64,000 bases of DNA from Diphasiastrum complanatum (GCA_029204225.1 CM055093.1:22859912-22923911), one strand, 5' to 3'; shown: positions 1 through 13,513, numbered from the stretch's first letter. Made by a program: numbers and translations. The notes: generated by a model from the letters alone, not told the origin.

Positions 1-348
1 GAACTTATCTAAAGTTCCAAGCAAACTACTCTCGAAGGACATGAAATAAATCGAAGTTACTTTTATGAAAGTGACATCTATCTTTTCATCTTGAACCAAA
101 GAATGCACTTCCAAATGAAAAATCTCAAAAGATTTGACATGTGTTGTGATGGACTCTTGAAGACAAATCTTGCAAGTCCTTGTGAGACTCCAAGCCTCAT
201 TCACCTTTCCACAAAGGAAACACCTTCTCTTGGACTTGTCCTTCTTGTATTTGCATTTCAAACTTGAAGCTCCATCCTTCACCTTGGCCCCCTTGCTTTG
301 GTTCTCCTTGGATGTATTGGTCTTCCTTTTGTAGGAGCTGTTGTTTAT
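1..348 (-). pseudogene. Gag-like or zinc-finger coding remnant
   Basis: Read on the minus strand, this edge fragment is lysine-rich and contains CFLCGK followed after about ten residues by a further cysteine, then CKICL. The first part resembles the start of a retroviral CCHC zinc knuckle (C-x2-C-G-K), but the expected histidine is missing, so it is either a decayed copia gag or another cysteine-rich domain. It continues open to the window edge (…SFESSLLGTLDKF). It lies downstream, in the sense direction, of the family A pseudogene at 589-1873, so it could also be a later exon of that gene. No start codon is visible. Confidence 0.25.
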
Positions 349-588
349 TAGTTCCTAATACTGATATAGAAAATATAGAAAAATTGATTGAATAGAGATC
401 TATTTGTTAATAGAGAGACATATAAAAAAAAAGATACAATCATTTTACTTGTGAACAACCTGTTTATGGATTTTTTTTATTGATATCACAATAGATTCTT
501 ACAATCAACTTGTGTCCATAGTCTAATAATGGAATGCAATTTTTCTATAATGATAAAGACATTGGCATGTATCTGCTGATAGTGAATC

Positions 589-1873
589 TCAATGTTCTTC
601 CATAAGTTGGATTGTTTCGCCAATATCTCTGCATTTGATCTCGAGCTCATGTCTTTTACGTACCTGCATAAAACTAGTACAAAGTTAGTCAGAATTAGTA
701 CAGAGTTTGTATTGGAAAGTTTTGATTGAAACTATTCATAAAAGATTGAGTGTTTACAGTTACTTACGAGTTTACCATTGAAAATGAATCTAAAGTTTGA
801 AAGTACATCATCTTGTAGGAGCAATAGTTCCCGCCGGATGTAGTTTAGATTCCAATCTTCTTCCACCTCAACACATGTCAAAACGACATCATTGTATATA
901 GTTTCAATATTTTTTTTTTTGAATGTCCACTAGCTTCCAAGTCTTGATCGAGTGGCACCCATTTACCTTTATTTTTTTTCCATATTTGATAATGGAAGCA
1001 TAAGCTCAACATTTGTTTTTCAATTTGATAACAGAAGCACATGGAAAACATTTTAATTCTGCATTCTATTTCTCCATCTGATCTTTTGTCCCAACCTTCA
1101 TCCATAAGTTCAGATAATAAACTATTTGATAAATTTTTGCATACAAACATCGTTGGGGTTTTGTGTACATTGACACTTGAAAAGAAATTCACAAATATAT
1201 TCAAGGAAATAAACCAACTCAATCTGATTTTTTTTTATCCCATGCTCATTTTTAATGAATTTTTTACATCATTATATATCTTGCAATGAAATGATTCTGC
1301 AACTGTAGCATCTGGTGCAATCCATTCATCACTTTCAAAACTTGGTAATGGAATTGGTACTATTTGTCCGAAATTTTCTTTTGTAACAGGAATATACATT
1401 GATTCATAAAAAAAGAGTCCACTATTAGCTAGATTTTTTGCAGTTCTACCTCAATATTGCAACTGTCGAATATCAATGTGAATAACATCTAACACGCCTG
1501 CTAAAGATCCACTCGGCTCCCATTCATTTATGTTGGATGGATATAAATCTGCAAGAGAAAAATGATCAGATTGGAGTTTACTATTAGATATTTATGAATG
1601 ACAAAAATCAAAGTATCAAAAATATCAATACTCACAGTTGCTTTTTTTGTGATCCTGACGGTTGAATCCTTGCACATTTATCTCTGAATGCATAAATACA
1701 TGTTGGACTAGAATTTCAAAAATAGATTTTCCTCCTGATGATGTTCTGAAATCCAAAATTCTGGCCACCATCTCCATACATCCGTTTCCACAGAAATCTA
1801 CCTTCTTTACATCTCCATCCTTGCCCAATATCTTTACCTCTTCCACTTTTCGATCGTCTACATTCCATCTTTT
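589..1873 (-). pseudogene. Family A copy 1: spliced gene of unknown function, decayed
   Basis: Three exons can be read on the minus strand: 1873-1636, 1548-768 and 663-589. Both introns are short (87 and 104 bp) and have good borders: donor GTGAGT with acceptor TCTTGCAG, then donor GTAAGT with acceptor TTATGCAG. The second exon encodes PLPSFESDEW, WFISLNIFVNFFSS, FVCKNLS, LMDEGWD, IEKQMLSL and FRFIFNGKLV. The last exon is 25 codons including the stop (VRKRHELEIKC…). Copy 2 at 8865-9810 has the same motif order, the same last intron position and a last exon of identical length. Lesions here are in-frame stops at 1453-1451 (TGA) and 1237-1235 (TAA), and a frameshift in a poly-T/A tract near 910-920. 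The C-terminal pattern (E-L-x-L-L-Q…FRFI-x-NG) loosely suggests a ubiquitin-like fold, but I do not recognise the family. The 5' end of the first exon is not defined. Confidence 0.6.
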
Positions 1874-2076
1874 TCACGACCATACATCAACACCTCCATT
1901 TTTTCCGAACTTCTACCTCTCATCTCTTATTCCACCTCATTCTGTTCCCACCCTTTTATTTCACATACACCTTCGCTTTCACATACTTTCCCTTCTGCAC
2001 CTCAGCCTTCACAACCATTTCCTTTCGCACCATCCCTTCCTACTCACACATCTTCCATTCCAACAAAAACTCTGTC

Positions 2077-2370
2077 TCCCATCTCAACCGATGCCCTCCT
2101 TTCAAATCTCAGCCGACACCTTTCATCACATCTCAACCGACGCTCTCCGCTCATATCTCAGCCGACACCTTTCATTACATCTCAAACGATGCCCTCCGTT
2201 CAGATCTCAGCCGACACCTTTCATCACATCTCAAACGACGCCCTCCGCTCAGATCTCAACCGACACCTTTTATCACATCTCAACCGACACCTTCCTCTCC
2301 CATCTCAACCGATATCCTCTGCTCAAATCTCAGCCGATGCCTTTCATCAAATCTCAATCGACGTCCCTTA
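2077..2370. repeat. 49-bp minisatellite
   Basis: About six imperfect units of roughly 49 bp, each built from two related halves around ATCTCA(A/G)CCGACACC and GCCCTCCGCTCA. The array is C/T rich on the plus strand. Open frames across it are a by-product of the repeat and are not called as genes. Confidence 0.75.
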
Positions 2371-2433
2371 ACCTTGTCTGAAATCTCAATTGACACCCTT
2401 TTTCCAGAACCCTGTTTTCTCAGTTTTTTCATC

Positions 2434-5400
2434 ATGTCTACCAACTCCGATTCCAGTTCTGATGACCCTGATGCCAATAAGCTTGACATCCAATTGTCAA
2501 AATTATTGAGATGCAAAACTGGTATAGGTAGAGTCCTTCTTTAAAGCAATTGAGTTCCAGACTCCTGTCCTCCAGGGTATCAGAGCCCATACCTAGTGAA
2601 TATGATATATGCAAACTATAATGCTACCGCAAGGTCGTGCCAACTAATAGTTCCCCCTGTGATGAACTATGTTTACAACATATCATTTGCGTCGGCCGAC
2701 TTGCAACCCTTTGGGTTCCCACGAGGACCAAATGCTGTCACCAAGACACTTCAAAAGATCGAGCAGACAACATATTTCAAATACATTGATCCCTTCGTGG
2801 ACAAGTGGAAGAACAAGGATGGGTACCGACTTGAGGTGATCAATGATCAACTCCAAGCTGCATGTGCATACTTGACCAAGTGCACACAACGACCAAGAAC
2901 CAAGCTGCAGAGGGTACCCATGTCCCTATTCCACATGATGGCAGATTCACGACTGCATGCCCAGAACCTCTATGATTGGGCATAGTTTGCTTCAAACTAC
3001 CTTCATTAGTGCCTTAAGAACAAGCAGCCGCTAACTGTACTAGGATATCTTATGACAGATATCACTCTTCAACAAGTCCAGAATGGGCCAAAGCTTCAAC
3101 AACACGTACAGCTTGCGGACAAGGCATGGGACATTTCCATTGAGTCAAAAAAGTCCAAACGTGCACGATCACGGGCAACTTCACCATCGGGATCCCAGCC
3201 TAAAAGAGTCAACACCAGTATTCTCCCTCTGGTACAGAAGCAAAGAAGCCCACAACCGGACCCACAAGTAGCCACAACCTCCGAAGCTCAAGAGGCCGAT
3301 ACCTCCAAGGCCCAATTGCCAGACACAAGGCAACAAAGGATGCAAAGAAAACTTCAGGCCAGGAGGACATCACCAGCGGGATCAGTATCAGATGCTTCAA
3401 CTTTCGATGATGGAAGCTCATCCACAGCCTCACAACAACACTCATTACCCTCACACATCATCGACGGGGGTGATGGAACAACGACATCTATAGCAGCCCC
3501 AAATACGACAACATCACAACTTGCTGCTCAACCAGACAAAGTCACCACCCCACCCACATTGGTTAACAGACCCACGCCCCCAACATCACCACATGTCACA
3601 TTTTTTTTGGGGGGGGAGGAGTGGGGAGTTCCAGTCCCTAGGACACGGAAGCGGCCAAGTAGCCACAAAGTCAACAACCACAAGCCCAACAAGTCCACAC
3701 ATTGGACACGTCGCAATATTTTAATGTTGCGGACCTGATGGAAATAAGAGACGATGAGTCAGAGAAGGTGGATCAGTCAGGAAGAAGTCTGACCCCTCCA
3801 ATAACCACCACCACCACCACAACAACAACCCCCACTGTTACTAACATCATCCCTCCACTCCCTCCACCTCCATCTTCAGTTCTAACACAACGTCTATTTT
3901 TTGGTCTAGCCTCACCATCCCACACTCCTGATCAATACCCAACCCTCACTAACCCTGAGAAGCTCTCCGAAGCAGCTAAGCGCTCAATGATCGGCCTATC
4001 CGAAGCGAGCTACCACATGCATTGGTTGGTAAGCCAACATCAAATGCTCGAAGACAAGGTCCAACACCAAGACTAAGAAATTGTGCAATATCAGAGGCTG
4101 GCCAAAGAGAAGAAAAATGAGACAGAGAAAATCAGATCCGTGATGGCCAGGCAACAAACCACTTTGGAAGAGGTCCAGCAGCAACTGAAGCACCAGATGG
4201 TCCAAATCGACCAAGTACGAGACAGATCGTCGAGTGCAATGACAGTTGATGCCCCTATAGTTAAGCCCGGGGACATACAAATTCAGGCCCCACAGGCCTC
4301 AGCCATCCGAATGGAAAAGTACGTGCGGCTGATCCAAAAGCAAGAAGCCGAAAAAAAGAATTTTGAAAATATTGTGGCCAGACAAGAAAAGATCATCCTG
4401 GAGTCCCAAAAGCAGCTAGAAGACACAACGAAGGCCCTGCAACAAGTCTTGGACAAGGTGAACCAATTGTGGGACATGTCGTGCAAGGCCCAAGCAAGTG
4501 CTCATTCAAATAAACCACGGGACGATGATGGGAATGATGGAGCAGGAAATTAGGACAAAAAAACCCAACCATCAAGTGGTAGTTCGGGATCGGGTGTCCA
4601 GAGAGCCGAAGCTGCTTCCAAAACTTTTTCCCAGCCCCCTCCTACTTTTAACCCCTCCTCCTACTCTGCTTTTAATTTTTCTGAAACACCATTCCAACTT
4701 ACCCTATTTTTTCATCTTCCCTCTCTCCACCACCTCCTAGCAAAATAATGGGCCCATCAAAGGTCCAGCTGACACATACAAAGCCCGACGGAATGAGTTC
4801 CTTCAACAACTCCAATCTCCCGGTGCGGCGTATAACTTGTTAAACCCACCTCCTCCTAAGCCTATCATCCATGCACCTCTCTCTCCAGATCACTCCATCC
4901 TTGACCTCACAGAAATGAACACCAAAATTGGAGGTGATGACGACTTCTTGGCAGATCAACCAGAAACAAGAAGGTTCTCGCCCAAGCAAGACACGGGCAC
5001 AGTTGAGCCATCAACAAGAGGGCGAGCCAAAGAAAAAGATACGGGCACAAAGGCCCTAGATGATTACCTGGCAAGGCCACTACAACCACGTAGGACGACT
5101 TCTCCTACCAGGCCTAGGAGGAAGATGGTTGACACAAAGGAATCAGAGAAGTTCGAGAGGAAATACCCTCCCAATATGAGGGGAGGACATAGATCAAAGC
5201 CAATATTCCACTAGGGACGAGATCATTGCAGCATTACAATCGCAACCGGAGTGGCGAAACAAAGTTTTGAAAGATAGCAGACGGCTCCAAGAATACCTGA
5301 AGGCACCAGCATGGAAGCGAGTGGATCCCTTTTACATGCAGCTCAAACGCAGAAATCCATGGATGACAAAAAAGCCATGGGTGGAGTTGGTGAACTGGCC

Positions 5401-5845
5401 AATGCTTCCGGGAATTTCAGAGAGAATATTCCTGGATGATTTGAGGCTGCAGTTACTCGATTTTGGGCACAAGTACAAGCCAAGTGCCGAATACTGTCGA
5501 TCTATGGCCTTTCTGATGCAGCAAGATTGTTTTTGGGATCGAGGCTTAGATCCAATCAAGATCAATCCCAATGTAGCCCTCCAGTCAGAAGAAGACCATG
5601 AGATGATGGCCTGGCTATACTACAAAGCAGCCTTCATTTCATCACGATATGTGACCATGGTGGAACACTGGTAGGAGACGAGCTTTATTGAAAAGATAAG
5701 AGAGTACTTGGGGCCACTAAACTCCGCTTCCAAGTATTTGAAGTCATGGGATGAAAGAGGAGCGAGCGTAAACAAACGGCAAGACAGCGAGGCGAGCAGG
5801 ACTCGCAAGAGGTTCTCAAGAGGGATGGAATGTAGCGGCCATTGA
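2434..5845 (+). pseudogene. Large retroelement-like polyprotein without pol domains
   Basis: Coding sense runs through four consecutive pieces. Frame 1, 2434-3738, begins MSTNSDSSSDDPD. Frame 3 is 3702-4740, frame 1 again 4741-5214, and frame 2 5215-5845. About five nonsense codons and three frame changes break it. In order it shows an N-terminal globular part (RSCQLIVPP…YDWA), a long Ser/Thr/Pro/Gln-rich disordered stretch, a coiled coil at about 4083-4480 (LEEVQQQLKHQ, NFENIVARQEK), a second Pro-rich linker, and a structured C-terminal part with many Trp and Met (WRNKVLKDSRR, WMTKKPWVELVNWP, AFLMQQDCFWDRG). I see no protease, reverse transcriptase or integrase motif. A polypurine tract and a TGTTAG…AACA LTR-like block follow at once. 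This layout fits a non-autonomous (LARD-like) LTR element or a captured host gene. The first is my preference, at moderate confidence. Confidence 0.5.
2575..2586 (+). promoter_or_regulatory. Primer-binding-site-like sequence
   Basis: GGGTATCAGAGC differs at one base from TGGTATCAGAGC, the usual initiator-tRNA-Met primer site of plant copia elements, and is preceded by CTCCA. If it is real, the upstream reading frame from 2434 lies in an LTR and translation starts later, near 2602. The sequence before it does not resemble the LTR at 5992-6642, so the assignment is doubtful. Confidence 0.3.
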
Positions 5846-5979
5846 GAGACCTTCATTTTTGAGAAATAGTTTTGTGGATAATAAGCACCTGGTTTTATGG
5901 AAGCGAACGGAGATCCACGCTTTTTCAAGTGCCGAGCAGAACGACATCACCTGTGTTGCAGTGGGTCCTGCAACATATT

Positions 5980-5991
5980 AGGGGTGGATAA
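5980..5991 (+). promoter_or_regulatory. Polypurine tract
   Basis: AGGGGTGGATAA stands directly before the TGTTAG start of the LTR-like block at 5992. This is the position expected for the plus-strand primer of an LTR retrotransposon in + orientation. Confidence 0.5.
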
Positions 5992-7192
<1,201 letters not shown>

Positions 7193-7249
7193 ATATTTTC
7201 AGTGGCAGGACCCACCTATTTATTTGTGTACGGGAAATATCCACGACAA

Positions 7250-8040
7250 AAATGGCTAAAAATTGCCAATAGTTAGGGGTCCTAGCCCATCCGTTATGTG
7301 GCTAGAGAAGTAATTATGGGCTTAGAATTGGCCCTTAAATTTTTTTGACGGCCGTTTAAAATGACTCATAGGATAATTTTGGCTATTACGCCAAAGTTTG
7401 CAATGTACTATGACTTTATATACTAATATAAATACCAAGACTATGTTTTCAGGTTTGCTGCTCAGTGGGGGAGGGGGCTCAATTATCGCACACGAAAGCA
7501 AAAGGCAAAAATTTGACAAGTCTAGAGCAAGGTAAAGGAGCCCATAAAGTAAAAAATCAGGAGGACCAATGGCAAAGAGATCAGGAAGAACATGACTCAA
7601 TGACCAAACTTGCCAAGGACCAAGGGCTAAGAGAAACTAGCCATGTAACACCTAAGATTCCATCTCAATAGACACATGCTAAGAAGGCCAAATCAGCCTT
7701 AATGCCAAAGAAAAATTGAAAGACTCTTAAATGGGGACTATGGTTAGTCAAGCAATTAAGAGTCCAATATACTACAAAGCAAGTGGGCATGACAATTGGC
7801 AAAGTGCCCTTTTAATTGGCACATGGAAGAAGAAGCCAACCTAGAAGGGGGTCTTAAATTGGAAGAAGTATTTAATTAACAACCAATTGGGAAACAATAA
7901 AAGACAATACTGGAAGTGTGATTGAGAGGGGGTTCAAAGTTAAGAATATCACCTAAGGGTCAGTGAGAACTAATAAGTAATTATCATTGAAACATTGACA
8001 GAAAGTCGAGTTTCCCCTAGGTAGTGGATCAACGAAACAC
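7250..8040 (+). repeat. Inverted-repeat module, copy 1
   Basis: About 790 bp that matches the reverse complement of 20779-21573 nearly end to end. It includes a short reading frame at 7465-7671 ending …GLRETSHVTPKIPSQ, which is kept in the other copy with only whole-codon length differences. It belongs to an LTR or internal region of a gypsy-type element, judged from the gag next to copy 2. Confidence 0.75.
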
Positions 8041-8048
8041 ATAGGACC

Positions 8049-8499
8049 ATTATTTGAAGAGTCAAACATAGTGATAGATAAAAGAGTGCTCATTGGAGAG
8101 AGTGGAATGTTCTAAAAGTTCAAGATCATCTCAGAAAGATCACCCTTGAAATGTTGACCTGATGTATTTGAGAGAAGCCTGAATTAGGAAAGCATAATGA
8201 AAATCAAAAGAAAGAGTCATTTTGGCGGTCATATTTAGCTCAAAGACGATGCGCTTAGACACTTCAAACTATCGCTAGTTGCCTCTAGAAAACTATACAT
8301 GTAGTGTCTAGAGAGGGTCAGGGTAAACTGAATGCCTCTGATAATTGAAGTATCAATAGTACATAAGCCCTCAGACAAATACCCTTAAAGATAAAGAGCT
8401 GATCTATGATACATCTCATATTACTCTTGGAATTGGTTTAGTAAGAAATCACATATTGGAGTGGAGAAAGTCACTTAGAATCATTACGTCCCAGCCTAT
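8049..8499 (+). repeat. Direct repeat module, copy 1
   Basis: About 450 bp that recurs in the same orientation at 15719-16132 with several small deletions there. Shared landmarks are CATTTTGGCGGTCATATTTAG, ACTATCGCTAGTTGCC and ATTGGAGTGGAGAAAGTCAC. It follows the inverted-repeat module directly and is non-coding in all frames. Confidence 0.75.
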
Positions 8500-8864
8500 T
8501 CATTAAGTAGATGTTGATTTTCTACATTGCCAATACACTTCCTGAGTACACATCAAGCCAGGTGTACAGATTTAGACAAGAAATTATCCTGAGTATACTG
8601 TCTAGGGCAAGGCTTCAGCCTCCCGTTATTTTTGATGGTGCAAAAAATGATGTAGTTATACTAAATTAAGATCAGAACAAATATAGATAGCATAGAACAA
8701 AAATACATGTATAGAATTCATAGATAAATATACATTGATATATCAAATGTTGATCCATTTTATGAATTTGGGAACACAAAATACATGTACTGATGCTCAA
8801 TTTGGGCTTTCATTTATTGAATGAAAGAGTGTATACACAGGATTTTACTAAAGTTTATTTAAAA
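8500..8864. other. Non-coding, A/T rich
   Basis: I see no gene, repeat match or RNA structure. The stretch links the repeat module to the end of family A copy 2. Confidence 0.5.
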
Positions 8865-9810
8865 CTATTGTTCTCCCACAATGGTAATTGTTGTAGGTAG
8901 ATCTTTGCAGCACATTATCAGCTCCTGTCTTTTTTGCATCTGTGGCATGACAAATATTAGCGAATGTGCAATGGTAAATGATGACATTTTCTATTATTTT
9001 GTTCTATTTTGAAATGGCAATAAACATAAAGTACTTACGAGTCTTCCGTTGATGATAAATCTAAAATATGTTGGTAGATTAGTTTGTAATAGCATGAGCT
9101 CTGTTATGATAAAATCAAGCTTTCTATGCTCTTCCACCTCAACCATAGTCAAATATTCCTCATTGTAGATAATGCTTATCTCCATTCGGTTTGTGTGACC
9201 ATTTAGTTCAAAGTCTTGATCTAGTGGTAGCCATGTACCTACAATTTTCTCGTATCTTTGGTAGCTAAATGTGAGACTGAGCATTTGCTTTTCGATATGA
9301 TAATGAAAGATCATTGAGGACTTTTTAATCTTGCATTCTATGTCATTATTTGTTTTACCATCCCAGCCTTGATCCATGAGATCTGACAAAGTCTCATCTG
9401 ATAAGTCCTTGCAAACAAATAAAGTTGGTGTCCTACGAACATTAGCACTCGAGAAAAAATCAACAAATATATGTAATGAGATAAACCAACTTAGGTGAAC
9501 AATTTTTGAGCCTGTGCTTATCTTCATAGAATTTCTAATATCAATGAGTAGCTTGCATCTCAAGGATTCAAAAACAATGCTATCAGGAGTAGGCCACTCA
9601 TCACTTTGAAAACTAGGCAATGGAACTGCTTGGAGCTTGCCAAAACCTCCATCTTTTTGTGGCCTTGCCATTGCTATTTTCAAAGCTTGGGCACCAAAAA
9701 TCTCTGATATGATACTTAATTTCAATTTTTTTTATCACATTTAATCTAATGTGAATGCCAACATAGTCACAGTTACTGCGTATACCATATTTTATGTAAC
9801 TGTACATACT
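8865..9810 (-). CDS. Family A copy 2: spliced gene of unknown function
   Basis: Minus-strand exons are at about 9810-9039 and 8939-8865, with a 99-bp intron (donor GTAAGT; acceptor preceded by TGTCATGCCAC). The last exon is exactly 25 codons including the stop (MQKRQELIMCC…), as in copy 1. Motifs in order are VPLPSFQSDEW, WFISLHIFVDFFSS, FVCKDLSDETL, LMDQGWD, IEKQMLSLTF, GTWLPLDQDFELNGH and FRFIINGRLV. The main exon is free of stops from 9728 down to its splice donor. Alignment with copy 1 continues upstream in another frame across an A8 run (9723-9730), so either a one-base lesion or a sequencing error sits there. The true start codon was not found and upstream exons are likely. I do not recognise the family. 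The end of the protein resembles a ubiquitin-like fold only weakly. Confidence 0.55.
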
Positions 9811-10036
9811 ATATTTCTATAACTATAACTAGTATATCTAGAAAATTTTATTATACTAACCAGCATAGTCAAGTAAATTTAACTTGAGGTATTGATGTCA
9901 GGCAGATTAGCGCATGTCGGGCAAGAAGAAGAAACCAATGGGATATGTCCATGCTGCCCGGACACAAATTTCAAAGTTTTCTATATTGCATTTTTATTTC
10001 TCAGTTAATTTGAACTACATTACGTAGATTTCAAAT

Positions 10037-10234
10037 CTATGCATTTTGTTTGGGCCTGGTGACGGTCGAAACTAAAGAAAAATAAATAAAAGTATCTTTA
10101 CAAAGGGTCTTTTTGATATTGAGAACTCCTCTACTGTTCTCTCCAATATAAGAGTCACTAAGATTAAATGCCCAAGTATCTTGAAACTGCAATAAGTCTT
10201 GTGCTTCTGTTGTGTGTAGTCCCAACTGCTTCAT
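10037..10234 (-). CDS. Possible upstream exon (module X)
   Basis: The minus-strand frame encodes QLGLHTTEAQDLL, DTWAFNLSDSYIGE and RGVLNIKKTL, and GTAAAG, a possible splice donor, follows at once. The RGVLNIKKTL piece recurs in near-identical DNA on the plus strand at about 30270-30303, just upstream of family B copy 1. The piece around TTGGGCATTTA recurs inverted at about 30125-30185. It therefore belongs to a repeated gene or element. Its place directly upstream of family A copy 2 suggests an earlier exon of that gene, which is an inference. Confidence 0.35.
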   Translation of the reverse strand: MKQLGLHTTEAQDLLQFQDTWAFNLSDSYIGENSRGVLNIKKTLCKDTFIYFSLVSTVTRPKQNA

Positions 10235-10249
10235 TATGATTTAACTAAT

Positions 10250-11268
10250 GCGTTAATTTTGTATGAACAAACTTAAATTTATGCTTTTTGATAGATCATC
10301 CTACAGTAAACCAAATTCAAACCAATTTGGAAAATTTCATGTAGCTAATTAAACTCATGATCCATGACTCATCAATAATAGAAATCTTGAAGGCTATAGT
10401 ATGGATAAGGCCTTTTCCCTTTCAGAGGTAGGTAGGAGGTGATTAAATGTAAGTCTGTCTATTGTAAGTCTTTTACTCCAATGCAAGAGGATGTCTTGTG
10501 AAAGTTTGTAAAAGTTATCCATGTTGAGTTAACTTTTTGAGTCACCATCCATGTGTTAGTAGATGATTAGGCCAATTTTGGCTTAGGAGGCAACTCGAGC
10601 AAGTACACATGTAAAATGATGATTAGGCCAAAAGTAGAATTTGATGTGGCTCGAGCTAGCTAAGGCTTGTTACATTTGTCATGATGAGGTTGGATGTGTG
10701 ACACTTCCCTATGTGTTGGCATGAGATCTAGTGACCAATCAAAAGAGAGAAATCCACCAATTTGGTCTAGTCAAGTTTGAGGGCTCATATGTCACTCAAC
10801 TAGCTTTAGAGGAGATAAAAAAGGGTCCAATCAAAAGCTACTCCTCCCTATCTCGAGCTCCTATTAGAGAGTGTGATAGATTCATTACTATGGAAGTTTT
10901 TTGGAGTTAGTGAGATTTCCTACACTTTGAGCTTTTTTGGCTTTCTCTCTCTACCCGAGAGCTTGTACCTAGATCTCTCTCTACCCGAGAGCAAGGCTTT
11001 CTTATAATTAGCTTTTTCATCCACAAGTTTCCACACTTGTGAATTTACTTTGGTGAATGATATATGCATGTTTCCTTGTGCTCTTGCCTTAGATTTGTGA
11101 GAAAGATCTTGGATTTCAATCTATGCTTGATCTTTGTGCAATCACCCACATCTTAGGAAATCAATCACACTTTTTGGGGCTTTTCATGTGAAAGTTTTCA
11201 GATCCTTAGGATCCAATCACTTGAAAGATCTTTGGTTAGAAAGAGAAATACACTACCAATCTCACCAA
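10250..11268. other. Non-coding stretch with a short duplication
   Basis: No gene is supported. At about 10940-11002 an 18-base block, CTCTCTCTACCCGAGAGC, occurs twice 12 bases apart. The right part (11140-11268) matches the flank of the LTR at 19860, so it is the leader of a copia element. Confidence 0.5.
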
Positions 11269-11632
11269 TGTAGAAAAATCAGCATCTGCAAACACTAATT
11301 GAACTTGATCGAACTTGAATGAAATGATACAGTATTGTTGCTGTCTATACAAAAACAGCAAGCTATTGTATTTCACACGTGTGGATCCAAAAATAGCAAT
11401 TATAGATCATTCTACACATAAAATTGCATGCAATCACAAGTATAGTGCACCAATGGATAGTAGAACCCAAGAGAACCATGTATAAGCATGAAATGAGATA
11501 GAGAAGAGAGAATATCACTCTCTCCACAAGTTACATCCTTTTATAACAGGTCCAAACCCTATTTGGCCACTTGGCTTTTCCTCCAAAATGCTAACCCTAC
11601 TATTTTTGGGTCTAGATTCAATGTTCCCAACA
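11269..11632 (-). mobile_element. copia LTR, copy 1
   Basis: On the minus strand it runs TGTTGGGAACATTG…TTTTCTACA, with a TATA-like TTATAAAAGG near 11540. It directly follows the copia coding remnant, so it is that element's 3' LTR. Relatives lie at 19860-20233 (same orientation), 28110-28372 (minus) and 22805-23048 (plus). The exact ends are inferred from the TG…CA rule and from the copies. Confidence 0.65.
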
Positions 11633-11649
11633 TTTTAATTTAAATCTAC

Positions 11650-13083
11650 TAAAACTCGCCTTCTAACTTTCCCACACTTTCAAAAAGTGTGTACTTGAAG
11701 ACACTTTTGGAACGTTCCCCTCATAAAAAATGACATCTCTACCAACAATCACTTTGTTAGTAGTAGGAATGCAAAGGTTCTTAGAAAGTTGACACTCGGC
11801 CTCCTCTTGAATAGCATCTCATAAGGTGTCCTTAGCACTCGGCCACCTAATGCACAAGAAATTGGCACACAACAAAGCTTGATCCCAAAATGGTTTGTCA
11901 AGATTAGCACTTAACCTCATAGCTTTAACACTTTCACATAAAGCCCTATTCTTCCTTTTAGACACTCCATTTTGTTGTGGGGTCCTTGATGTTGTATCCT
12001 TTTGGAAAATTGGTTCTCCCTTGCATTATTGAACTTGGTAAAGACATCATACACTTCATCCTTGCTCTTTAGTAGATAGATCCAACAAAATCTACTAAAA
12101 TCATCAATGAATGTTACATACATCTTAGCTCCACTATTGCTAATTGTAGTAAATCCATGAATATCTGAATGTACAAGTTGAAAAGGCTTTGTAGATTTAG
12201 ATGTAGATCTAGTATAAGGTAGTCTATGTGACTTAGACAAAGTACAAGACTCACAAACATCTTTGATGCCACTTAGGGAACTTAGAAGACCTATCACAAT
12301 TTTCTTCCTAGCCATTACCTCCAATGACTTGAAGTTGAGGTGTCCCATGCTTTTATGCCAAACCTCTTGAATAGGTATTTTCTCCCTTGCAACACATCCA
12401 ACTTGGTTAGCAGTAACACAAGCATCTAGTTTGAACAACTTTCCTTGCCTTTTACCTTTTCCAATCAAGACATCCTTCCTTTTGATCATACAAGCATCTC
12501 CATCAAACTCGACCTTGAGGCCTTTAATTAGCATTTGACTCACACTAAGCAAATTCTTGGTAATAGATGGAATAAACAAGATGTCCTCCAAATAGACATT
12601 CCTATTTGTAGAGAGAGAAATAAGAACTGTGCCAATCCCTTTGATTGCACACTCACCATCATTGGCCGTGTAGATCACCCTCTTGTCATCTACATATGCC
12701 AACAAAGAAGTGAAGTACTCTTTGTGAAAGTTCATGTGTGAACTTGCTCCACTATCAATCCACCAAGGATCTAGACCTCCATCATTAGCAAGCATACATG
12801 AAGACATCCAAAAGCATCATCATTTGCATCTTGAACATCCAAACCGTCCTCATCAAGAATAAGATTACCTTGCTTGTCTTTAGCAATCACTTGCAAAGTG
12901 TCCTTTGATGCCACAATAGAAGCACTTGAGCTTTGATCTATCCTTCTTTTTGCCACTTGAAGAAGCATCCACTTGATCTTGCCCTTTAGACCACTTACTT
13001 TTGGTTTTGCCCTTGAATTTTTCCTTTGTGAACATAGCATCCTCTTGAAGTGTCGATGTAGATCCACCTACAAGATGGCTCAA
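11650..13083 (-). pseudogene. Ty1/copia gag-protease-integrase remnant with pol deleted
   Basis: Read from 13083 downward it has a CCHC zinc knuckle (CFYCGIKGHFASDC), then the aspartic protease motif WWIDSGASSHM and the pre-integrase motif WHKSMGHLNFKS with CESC. The integrase core opening VHSDIHG…FIDDFSRF follows, then QQNGVSKRKNRAL in a shifted frame. Next comes a jump straight to VIVGRDVIFYEG and the 3' LTR. Most of integrase after the first catalytic Asp and all of reverse transcriptase and RNase H are missing. The zinc-knuckle and protease parts lie in overlapping frames at 12771-13083, so at least one more frameshift is present. It is a dead element joined to unrelated plus-strand sequence at 13084. 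Confidence 0.85.
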
Positions 13084-13099
13084 GGTAAAGTTTGGACAA

Positions 13100-13513
13100 T
13101 TGATGGACCAAATTATGCCACCAATACATGAATGTCAAATACCGAGGGATGGGTTAAATCCATGCAGTTATGGGCTAGTCAACCGTAAAGTCTTACATGG
13201 TAAAAGTATAGATCTAATGTGTGAAAATCTTACATTCACTCCTCGTGACAAGTCTGAGGATGTGATATCTGTTGTATCTAGTAAGCAGTGTGACCAAGTT
13301 GACAAGAATAGTGAAAACAATTCCAACTACAAAGAAGTACAGGAATTAGTATGGTCAGCCCCTACAGATAAACCCCCTATATCAAGATCCCTAAACTCCT
13401 TACAATATGAAAATGAAAAGAAGCATGAATCTCCTGTATCTGACACATTTGATCAAGTCGCGTTTGATATCCAAAACTTGTTCGAACCTTGGGAAACCAA
13501 AAAAGATGGATGA
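13100..13513 (+). pseudogene. Gypsy-associated coding block (family C, copy 1)
   Basis: The frame encodes SSKQCDQVDKNSE, YKEVQELVWSAP, SRSLNSLQ and FDQVAFDIQNLF. The same block appears on the minus strand at 21611-21976 (YKEVQKIVWTSP…FDIQNLF), downstream of a gypsy-type gag. It is probably the region after gag in the same retroelement family. No catalytic motif is visible. Confidence 0.5.

Noticed and set aside
1662-2381. 239-codon plus-strand frame rich in Phe, His, Leu and Ser
   Set aside because: It runs through a 49-bp minisatellite and opposite to the family A exon at 1636-1873. The composition reflects the repeat.
2575-2586. Treating the primer-site-like sequence as proof of a complete element from 1.9 to 6.6 kb
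   Set aside because: The sequence before it does not match the candidate 3' LTR, so a two-LTR element is not shown.
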